From an uncultured Pontibacter sp. (GTDB taxonomy: Bacteria; Bacteroidota; Bacteroidia; Cytophagales; Hymenobacteraceae): a DNA stretch of 64,000 nt. The translations under genes were made by a program, and so were the position numbers. Under the pieces are notes generated by a model, which searched no databases, was not told the origin of the DNA, and saw only the letters and a program-made list of their open reading frames with translations. Location of the stretch: NCBI RefSeq assembly GCF_947492645.1, contig NZ_CANLMZ010000006.1, positions 186,001-250,000 of the forward strand, in the 5' to 3' direction. Below are positions 57,936 through 64,000 of this stretch, piece by piece (within the stretch, counting starts at the first letter, position 1; each line of letters starts with the position of its first letter).

Positions 57936-58830
57936 TTCGGATTACTTCTCGTTGTGTTTTATAACGGCTTTTAGCAAAGCGGCGCAGCATGTTCAGGGCC
58001 TGTTTTGTTTCGGTGTCGGCCTCGGCTGCAGCGTTACCGTAAATTGCCCTGTCGCAAACGCGAAGGGCTGTGTTTACATTTTCATCGTCGTGGTAATACT
58101 CTACAATCTCTTTTGTTGTAAAGGAGTTGATGGCGCTGCGTTCGAGCTTGGTCAGGTAATTTTTCCAGAGCGAAACGGCTTTCTCCATACTTTGCGAGGC
58201 ACCGGATTTCACAAACCTGTCGAGGTGCGAATTGTAGCGGGAGGCAAAGTATAAATGGTCTTTTCGGAGGCGGTACAGGTTATACTTCCGGATGATGGCC
58301 TGCCCGAAAATAAACCAGACCAGGCTAAGAAAGATAAGGCCGGCCACAATGTAGAGCAGCAGCAAAGGCCAGTTAAAACGCTTTGCCACGGCAGCCAGCG
58401 CAACGTCGTCTTTAATAACAAGCGGCTCCTGTACGCTGTTTACCAGCTGCAGCACCGTTACGGCGTCTGTATCGGCAAACACGCGCAAGGTGTCCTCTTC
58501 GTGCAGTATGTAAACCGGCAGGGCCAGTTGTTGTGCAGGCGTGGTATCGAAGGTGCGCAAAGTATAAACGGCGCTATCGGTGCTGATGCCCGCCTTGGTG
58601 TAGGTCGGGAAGTATGCCTTGGATACAAATTCAAAAGGGGAGAAGTTGTAGTTTGAGTCGGGAAGTATAACTTCCTGTGAGGCAGGGTGCTGGTGAATCA
58701 GCGTGTACTGCAGTAATTGCCCGAGTTTAGCGGTATCCTGTGCAAAGCCACCCACGGGCTTACGCGCCTGCTGCCCCCATACAGGCCCCTGCAGGAAACA
58801 CAGAAGTATAAATAAGTATAAGCTACGCAC
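57916..58830 (-). CDS. Bat-locus membrane protein of unknown function
   Basis: A 304-residue exported protein with a signal peptide (LFILLCFLQGPVWGQ) and one membrane helix (LLLLYIVAGLIFLSLVWFIF, about residues 155-175). The N-terminal half is periplasmic and beta-rich; the C-terminal half is a cytoplasmic helical bundle (LDRFVKSGASQSMEKAVSLWKNYLTKLERS). The architecture resembles DUF4381-type proteins found between DUF58 and VWA genes. It overlaps both neighbours (8 and 20 nt), showing a tight operon. Confidence 0.8.
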   Translation of the reverse strand: MRSLYLFILLCFLQGPVWGQQARKPVGGFAQDTAKLGQLLQYTLIHQHPASQEVILPDSNYNFSPFEFVSKAYFPTYTKAGISTDSAVYTLRTFDTTPAQQLALPVYILHEEDTLRVFADTDAVTVLQLVNSVQEPLVIKDDVALAAVAKRFNWPLLLLYIVAGLIFLSLVWFIFGQAIIRKYNLYRLRKDHLYFASRYNSHLDRFVKSGASQSMEKAVSLWKNYLTKLERSAINSFTTKEIVEYYHDDENVNTALRVCDRAIYGNAAAEADTETKQALNMLRRFAKSRYKTQREVIRNAKNAR

Positions 58831-59704
58831 TTCGTTTTGTTGTTCTGTTTCTGAGCCTGAACAGGTTTACCAGCTGCGGCACATAGTCCTCGTTGGTTTG
58901 TATAGCCAGGTAATTTGCCTGGTACTTCTGGCAGATGCGTTCTACTTTGCTCTGGTTTTCGGAGTATTGCGCAATGTATCGCTTCTGAAATTCGGCGCCG
59001 GAAGTGTTCAGCCAAATCGTTTTCCCGGTTTCTTTGTCGAGTATCGGCACAATCCCCATCGGCGGAATTTTCTGCTCCCGCACGTCCTGCAACTGCATCA
59101 CGATCAGGTCGTGGCGCTTGGCCAGCATGCCCAGTTCTTTTTCATAGTCTACATCTATAAAGTCTGAAATCAGCAATATGATGCTGCGCCGCTTAATGAT
59201 GTCGAGGGTTAACTTGATTCCTGCAGCCAGGTTTGTCTTTCCTGATTTTGGCTGTAACTCGTTTAAGGCTTTGATAATGGTGTAAGCCTGCTGTATGCCC
59301 TTGGCGGGTTTAATGTACTTTTCCTTTTGGTCTGATATGCAGATAATCCCGATCTGGCTCTGTTGCTGCGCCGCCGATAAAGCCAATACGCCGCAAATCT
59401 CCTTGCCCACATCAATTTTCTGCTGTTTGCCGGTGCCTATACTTTGCGAAGCGCTCACGTCAAGCATCAAAAACACCGACTGTTCTTTTTCCTCGCGGTA
59501 GGTTTTTACAAAGGTTCCATGGCCTTTGGCAGACACATTCCAGTCAATGGAGCGTACATCATCGCCATATTGGTATGAGCGCACATCGTCGAACTCCAGC
59601 CCTGTTCCTTTAAAAACAGAGTGAAAATCGCCTTGCATTTGCGTGGTTATCGCCTTGCGAATGCGTATCTCATACTTACGTAGCTTTTGTACAAGCTCCT
59701 TCAT
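58823..59704 (-). CDS. DUF58 domain protein
   Basis: A 293-residue DUF58 protein. The hallmark run is present: GLEFDDVRSYQYGDDVRSIDWNVSAKGHGTFVKTYREEKEQSVFLMLDVSAS, which includes an atypical MIDAS-like site. It heads a three-gene Bat-type cluster (DUF58, membrane protein, VWA). The MoxR AAA ATPase usually upstream is absent from this window. Function is envelope-related by association. Confidence 0.92.
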   Translation of the reverse strand: MKELVQKLRKYEIRIRKAITTQMQGDFHSVFKGTGLEFDDVRSYQYGDDVRSIDWNVSAKGHGTFVKTYREEKEQSVFLMLDVSASQSIGTGKQQKIDVGKEICGVLALSAAQQQSQIGIICISDQKEKYIKPAKGIQQAYTIIKALNELQPKSGKTNLAAGIKLTLDIIKRRSIILLISDFIDVDYEKELGMLAKRHDLIVMQLQDVREQKIPPMGIVPILDKETGKTIWLNTSGAEFQKRYIAQYSENQSKVERICQKYQANYLAIQTNEDYVPQLVNLFRLRNRTTKRSA

Positions 59705-59762
59705 TGATAATTACCTTGGCCTCAGATTTTAAAATTATGATATATTCTCTTAAATTTCATCC

Positions 59763-60113
59763 GTGAAAAGACTTTTCTACATACTTTTTTGCTTCAGCTT
59801 GTTTGCCTGCGGCAATAATCAGTCAAAAGCGCCAGCTGATCTGGTTCCCCGCGATAAGATGGTGCAGATACTGGCGGATATTCATATTGCTGAGGCCCAG
59901 GTAGAATCGAGGGTAGTGTATCCGGATACTGCCTTGATGGCTTTTACTTACCAGGAAAGGGAAGTATTTAAAAAGCACGGAGTAACCGAGCAGCAGTTCC
60001 GGGATACCTATAGTTACTACAAGGATAACCTGAAGGAGATGGATGCGCTTTACGAGATTATAGTGGATACCCTAAGCCTGCGCGAAACAAAACTCAGAGC
60101 TGCAGGAAAGTAA
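59763..60113 (+). CDS. DUF4296 lipoprotein
   Basis: A 116-residue lipoprotein (MKRLFYILFCFSLFACGNN, from a GTG start; lipobox at Cys16) of the Bacteroidota DUF4296 family. The core is DKMVQILADIHIAEAQVESRVV and HGVTEQQFRDTYSYYKDNLKEMDALYEIIVDTL. Function unknown; members usually stand near cell-surface genes. It is divergent from the Bat cluster and its 3' end nearly touches CsaA. Confidence 0.87.
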   Translation: MKRLFYILFCFSLFACGNNQSKAPADLVPRDKMVQILADIHIAEAQVESRVVYPDTALMAFTYQEREVFKKHGVTEQQFRDTYSYYKDNLKEMDALYEIIVDTLSLRETKLRAAGK

Positions 60114-60119
60114 TTTTGG

Positions 60120-60455
60120 TTACATCAGCTTGCTGCCGTCAGGTACCTTTCTGGATGGTTGGGCAAGTATAATATCCCCGTTTTCGTCGGCAAAGCCCGT
60201 AACCAGCACCTCCGACATAAACTTACCTATTTGTTTTTTGCCCAGGTTGGCTACGCAAAGCACCTGCTGGCCCACTAAAGCCTCTTTGGTATAGTGCTTG
60301 GTTATCTGTGCGCTTGATTTTTTCAGGCCGAGCGGGCCCAGGTCTACTGTTAACTTAAAGGCCGGTTTGCGGGCCTCCGGAAAGTCTTCGGCCTCTACAA
60401 TTGTTCCTACTCTGATATCGGTTTGCTCGAAGTGCTGCCAGCTTATGGTTTCCAT
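60120..60455 (-). CDS. CsaA-type tRNA-binding (EMAPII) domain protein
   Basis: A 111-residue OB-fold protein of the CsaA/Arc1p family, related to methionyl-tRNA synthetase C-terminal domains. It begins METISWQHFEQTDIRVGTIVEAEDFPEARKPAFKL and carries QVLCVANLGKKQIGKFMSEVLVTGF. A longer open frame starts seven codons upstream, but the ATG at 60455 matches family length. CsaA has been linked to protein export and chaperone activity. Single gene. Confidence 0.92.
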   Translation of the reverse strand: METISWQHFEQTDIRVGTIVEAEDFPEARKPAFKLTVDLGPLGLKKSSAQITKHYTKEALVGQQVLCVANLGKKQIGKFMSEVLVTGFADENGDIILAQPSRKVPDGSKLM

Positions 60456-60763
60456 AGTTTGGGAGGGTGCATGCATTGTTTACTCGTTAAGGTTACTGCT
60501 TAATTGGTTTCCTGATTAAATGCCAAGTATAAATTATCTTGATTTCAAATCAAAATGAAAGGTAGCCAATGTGTTTTTGAGGGCAGGGGTATAGCTAATT
60601 CTATGGTTCATGTAATCAAACAAACTGCTGCTGCATTACTGCCGTTTATTATCCTGCATTGCCTTTGGTAATATGCTTCAGAAACTAAAGAAAGCCTACA
60701 CCGTAATCCAAAGCAATCGGCTATGCCTTGTTGAGGGCAGCCAAATGCGCAAACTAAAATACT

Positions 60764-62293
60764 ATGAAAAACGAATCTGGAGCTAGCGTACCTTATTGGG
60801 TAAAGGATGTGTCGGTTATGGACACGCAGAAATTAACTAACAACCTGACTTGCGATGTATGCGTGGTAGGAGGCGGCATAGCGGGCCTTACCACAGCCTA
60901 CCTATTAGCAAAAGAAGGCAAGCGGGTTATACTGCTGGAGGCCAAAGCGATAGGTGGCGGCGAAACTGGCCGTACCACAGCACATCTCTCTAATGCCTTG
61001 GATGATCGCTACGCTAACCTGATAAACCTGTTCGGGAAAGACGGCGCCCGGCTTGCCTGCCTGAGCCATGCCCGAGCCATCGATAAGATCGAGGAAATAA
61101 CCAAAGAAGAAAATATAGACGCTGCTTTTCACCGTTTAAACGGATACCTGTTTGCCAATAACCGTGAGCAGCAGGACGAACTGATGAAAGAGTTGGAGGC
61201 GGTGCAGCAGATTGGCTGGCGCGATGTAGTGATGCGTAAAGAGTGCCCTGTGGTTTCTTTAACTGCCTTGCCATGCCTGCAGTTTCCTGAGCAAGGCCGT
61301 TTTCATGCTTTAAAGTATCTGGCGGGCTTGCTGAAGGCTTTCACAGAGAAGGGAGGGCAGGTATTTACCCAAACAAAAGTGGTGGAATTTAAGAGCGGTA
61401 ATGTAGCAACGGTGGTAACAGAAGATGGGCATACGGTTTCGTCGAACCATTTGGTTGTAGCCACTAACACTCCTGTAAACGATATGGTTACCATGCACAC
61501 CAAGCAGGCACCGTACCGCACGTATGTAGTGGCTTTGTCTGTACCGAAAGGGGCTGTGCCCGATGCCTTGTACTGGGACATGGACAACCCTTACCACTAT
61601 ATCCGATTGCAGACCGCAGAAGACAGGGGAGCCGCTACTGATCTGCTGATAGTTGGCGGTGAGGACCATAAAACCGGGCAGGATGCACACCCGGACAAAC
61701 ACTATTATGCTTTGGAGCGTTGGGCAAGGCTTAAGTTCCCGATGGCTGGGGAGGTAGAATACAGATGGTCGGGGCAAGTATACGAACCCGTTGACAGGCT
61801 TGCTTTTATCGGGCGCAATCCCGGGGATGCTGATAATGTATACATTGCCACAGGAGACTCTGGGCATGGCATGACCCACGGTACTATTGCGGGTATGCTT
61901 CTAACCGACCTCATTATGGGGCGGCCAAACGAGTGGACAAAAATTTACGACCCTGCCAGGATTAGCTTAAAGTCAGCGGGCGAGTTTTTAAAAGAAAATT
62001 TGAACGTAGCAGCCCAGATGAAGGATTACGTAACGCCAGGTGAGGTGGAAGACCCATCGGAGGTGCTACCAGGTACTGGCAGGCTGATGCGAAAAGGTAC
62101 TACCAAAGTAGCTGTTTACTGCGATGCTGAGGGCGTGCGGCACGAGTGTTCGGCAGTTTGTACGCACCTGGGCTGCATCGTAAGCTGGAACAACGTAGAA
62201 AACTCCTGGGATTGCCCCTGCCACGGCTCCCGCTTCGACCCTTATGGCAGGGTGGTAACAGGCCCCGCAACCAAAAACCTGGAAAAGCTATAG
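60764..62293 (+). CDS. FAD-dependent oxidoreductase fused to a C-terminal Rieske domain
   Basis: A 509-residue protein. Residues about 28-390 are a DAO-type FAD domain with the dinucleotide motif [22 protein letters not shown]. Residues about 425-509 are a Rieske [2Fe-2S] domain, with ligands in [10 protein letters not shown] and CPCHGSRF. The two are linked by about 35 residues and are found fused this way in several Bacteroidota and Actinobacteria. Electrons probably pass from the flavin to the cluster; the substrate is unknown. Monocistronic with a symmetric terminator. Confidence 0.92.
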   Translation: MKNESGASVPYWVKDVSVMDTQKLTNNLTCDVCVVGGGIAGLTTAYLLAKEGKRVILLEAKAIGGGETGRTTAHLSNALDDRYANLINLFGKDGARLACLSHARAIDKIEEITKEENIDAAFHRLNGYLFANNREQQDELMKELEAVQQIGWRDVVMRKECPVVSLTALPCLQFPEQGRFHALKYLAGLLKAFTEKGGQVFTQTKVVEFKSGNVATVVTEDGHTVSSNHLVVATNTPVNDMVTMHTKQAPYRTYVVALSVPKGAVPDALYWDMDNPYHYIRLQTAEDRGAATDLLIVGGEDHKTGQDAHPDKHYYALERWARLKFPMAGEVEYRWSGQVYEPVDRLAFIGRNPGDADNVYIATGDSGHGMTHGTIAGMLLTDLIMGRPNEWTKIYDPARISLKSAGEFLKENLNVAAQMKDYVTPGEVEDPSEVLPGTGRLMRKGTTKVAVYCDAEGVRHECSAVCTHLGCIVSWNNVENSWDCPCHGSRFDPYGRVVTGPATKNLEKL

Positions 62294-62318
62294 CGTGCTT
62301 TTAAGTATAAACAAGTAA

Positions 62319-62368
62319 TACGCAGCAAAGCCCGGCATATTTTAAAGTATACCGGGCTTTGCTGCGTA
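62319..62368. terminator. Bidirectional terminator, 17-bp arms
   Basis: TACGCAGCAAAGCCCGG pairs with CCGGGCTTTGCTGCGTA around a 16-nt loop. It separates the oxidoreductase and DUF922 genes. The arms lack a long T tract, so strength is uncertain. Confidence 0.7.
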
Positions 62369-62374
62369 AGGAGG

Positions 62375-62962
62375 CTATTTATATGCTTCTAATTTAGCTA
62401 AGCGATGGTTTATGTTTTCGGCCCAGGCGGCTTCTTCTGCTTTGTTCAGGCCGTGGCTACAGGATTTATCAAAAAGATCCTGCTCAGCTTTCCAGGCTTT
62501 AAAAGCATCGTTAACTGTTGTACTTAGGTTCCCTTTAAGATTGCTGCAACTACTGCCAAGCTCTTTCAGCTTCTTGCGAAGCTGCCTTGCATGCACTTCT
62601 GTAAGGTCAAAGTGCAATTGCTCGTGCCCTAGAAGCGAGGCAGACTTTTTGTTTTTAGACCAGGACTGCTCAGGTAAAAACACGCATTTAACGTCGTAAG
62701 TAAAGCTATTGCTGCTGCACTTCGCATCTACGGCAAGGTTGGCCGCTGTTAAAGCATGGTGTGGATTTTCAGATTCAGGGGCACCCTTAAAATCATCCCA
62801 GGTAAGCCTGCGGGAGTCTGACCAGGTTAATTTTTCGGTACTTTTGGTTTCTGCTGTTTTTCCGGGCGTATTTTTTGGCGGGGGCACAGCAATACCGGTT
62901 GTCGTTAGGGCAGGCGATAGAATGCCTGCCCATAACGACAAGATTAATGTGGCAATAAACAT
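62375..62962 (-). CDS. DUF922 secreted zinc-protease-like protein
   Basis: A 195-residue exported protein, signal LILSLWAGILSPALT, of the DUF922 family. The conserved region LTWDDFKGAPESENPHHALTAANL precedes LLGHEQLHFDLTEVHARQLRKKL, an HExxH-type motif that supports a zinc-dependent protease. Activity has not been shown for most members. Single gene, divergence from the MATE transporter is absent (both minus). Confidence 0.82.
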   Translation of the reverse strand: MFIATLILSLWAGILSPALTTTGIAVPPPKNTPGKTAETKSTEKLTWSDSRRLTWDDFKGAPESENPHHALTAANLAVDAKCSSNSFTYDVKCVFLPEQSWSKNKKSASLLGHEQLHFDLTEVHARQLRKKLKELGSSCSNLKGNLSTTVNDAFKAWKAEQDLFDKSCSHGLNKAEEAAWAENINHRLAKLEAYK

Positions 62963-63031
62963 GTTAACTTCGGCTAAAAAGTTGAATCTCTTATATTTGC
63001 CGAACGCGACACATAAACTTTTAGTGCCAAG

Positions 63032-64000
63032 TTATAGTACAATTTTTCGGTAGCGATTGCTAAGTGCCTTAAAACGAACGAATAACAAAATTGCGGCCAC
63101 CGATAAACCTACCAGTAAGCCCATCCAGACACCGTTAACGCCAAAGCCTAATTTAAAGCAAAGCAGGTACCCGACTGGCAAACCAATTACCCAGTAGGCC
63201 ACCAACGAAATAAGGCTTGGAATGCGCACGTCTTCCAGGCCGCGCAACGCACCAAGGCCAACCACCTGCACGCCGTCTGATATCTGAAACAGCGCCGCAA
63301 TAATGAGCAGCGTTGACGCCAGCTGAATCACTTCCGGGTCGTTAATATAAAGCATCGGAATAAAGTCTTTGGCGGCCACCATGAGCAAGCCACTAGCCAT
63401 CATAAAAAGGGCACCCATGGCAAAACTGCTTAAGCCGGCCACGCGCATGCCTCTAAAGTTGCCCATGCCTTTCTGGTTGCCTACCCGTATCGTAGCCGCT
63501 GCCGCAATGCCGCTTGCCATCATATACGTTACAGAGGCCACATTAATGGCTATCTGGTGTGCTGCCAGTTGTTTGGCGCCCAGCCAGCCAATCATGATAG
63601 CCGAAAAGCTGAAAGCCCCCATTTCAAAAATCATTTGCCCTGAGATTGGTAGCCCTAGTTTAAAGATGCGGTACACATGCAAAAACGAAAAGTGGCGCAG
63701 GCGCAGAAAATGACGGAAAATCTCGAAACGCTTCGCAAACAGCACGTAGCCTGCCATCATCAAAGCCATTACTACCCTCGAAATTAAAGTAGCCCAGCCA
63801 GCACCTACCAGGCCCATCGGCTCAAAACCAAACTTACCGTAAATCAGGATATAGTTAAGTATAATGTTTAGCGTGTTTGCTACCAGCGTAATATACATGG
63901 CCTGCTTCGTAAGCGAAAGCCCTTCGGCAAACTGCCTGAATGCCTGGAACACCATTAACGGAACCATAGACAGGAAGAGGATATTGAGGTACGGAATAGC
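63032..64000 (-). CDS. MATE-family efflux transporter, N-terminus outside window
   Basis: The C-terminal 322 residues of a multidrug/Na+ (or H+) antiporter of the NorM/MATE family. The minus-strand frame stays open to the window edge (AIPYLNILFLSMVPLMVFQ), so the apparent Met start at 63967 is internal. Seven or eight membrane helices are visible, with GLPISGQMIFEMGAFSFSAIMIGWLGAKQLAAHQIAINV as the family hallmark. Full members have about 450 residues and twelve helices. Substrates unknown. Confidence 0.9.
   Translation of the reverse strand, partial: AIPYLNILFLSMVPLMVFQAFRQFAEGLSLTKQAMYITLVANTLNIILNYILIYGKFGFEPMGLVGAGWATLISRVVMALMMAGYVLFAKRFEIFRHFLRLRHFSFLHVYRIFKLGLPISGQMIFEMGAFSFSAIMIGWLGAKQLAAHQIAINVASVTYMMASGIAAAATIRVGNQKGMGNFRGMRVAGLSSFAMGALFMMASGLLMVAAKDFIPMLYINDPEVIQLASTLLIIAALFQISDGVQVVGLGALRGLEDVRIPSLISLVAYWVIGLPVGYLLCFKLGFGVNGVWMGLLVGLSVAAILLFVRFKALSNRYRKIVL

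Overview
The window looks like a chromosomal segment of a Bacteroidota bacterium, most likely a Cytophagales/Hymenobacteraceae relative such as Pontibacter. This rests on DUF4199, DUF3822, DUF4296, DUF1573, DUF922 and Bat-type genes, TAnnTTTG promoter boxes, weak Shine-Dalgarno use, and a strong excess of the heptamer AAGTATA/TATACTT. No database search was possible, so the genus is an inference.

The left flank (1-20 kb) is ordinary chromosome. It starts with a manganese/zinc ABC importer operon with its DtxR-type regulator (permease cut by the window start). Then come fabH, a glycosyltransferase, dapD, a 3-hydroxyacyl-CoA dehydrogenase, two tandem 50-residue membrane proteins, an ABC-F ATPase with a degenerate second Walker A, paired DUF4199 genes, an L,D-transpeptidase-like gene, an M48 protease, a lipid-kinase-like gene, a metallophosphoesterase, a LON-domain protein and mtgA.

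The centre (about 20.03-37.47 kb) is the unusual part: an integron-like cassette array. Twenty-two small units, nearly all with one gene, lie on the minus strand. Each is followed at its 3' end by a 50-130 bp imperfect palindrome bounded by nnnnAAC and GTTnnnn, as in an attC site. In cassettes 1-17 and 20 the first seven bases (GTTnnnn) are the exact reverse complement of the seven-base R'' box at that cassette's own 3' end. The two boxes of the same integrated site often do not match each other. That is what insertion of independent circular cassettes at GTT core sites predicts. A tyrosine recombinase (35914-37368) heads the array in the same orientation, with a 24-bp perfect inverted repeat upstream and a large attI/attC-like palindrome downstream. 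It resembles XerC/IntI but lacks the IntI-specific insertion and has a duplicated N-terminal module. The cargo includes a HigBA toxin-antitoxin pair, an HNH nuclease, a YcaQ-like crosslink-repair glycosylase with a GyrI-like effector-binding gene, SMI1/KNR4-like and Imm33-like immunity proteins, a hydrolase, several lipoproteins or secreted proteins and many orphans. Base composition is AT-rich and uneven, as expected for cassettes of mixed origin.

The right flank (37.5-64 kb) returns to housekeeping genes: App1-type phosphatase, M48 and M16 peptidases, topoisomerase IB, AlkA-type glycosylase, threonine aldolase, pyrE, coaD with DUF3822, two Nudix proteins, a RecD-like helicase, a Bat cluster (DUF58, membrane protein, VWA), a YggS-type PLP protein, a GDPD, CsaA, a Rieske-tailed FAD oxidoreductase, DUF922 and a truncated MATE transporter. 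Many convergent gene pairs are separated by long, perfectly symmetrical bidirectional terminators.
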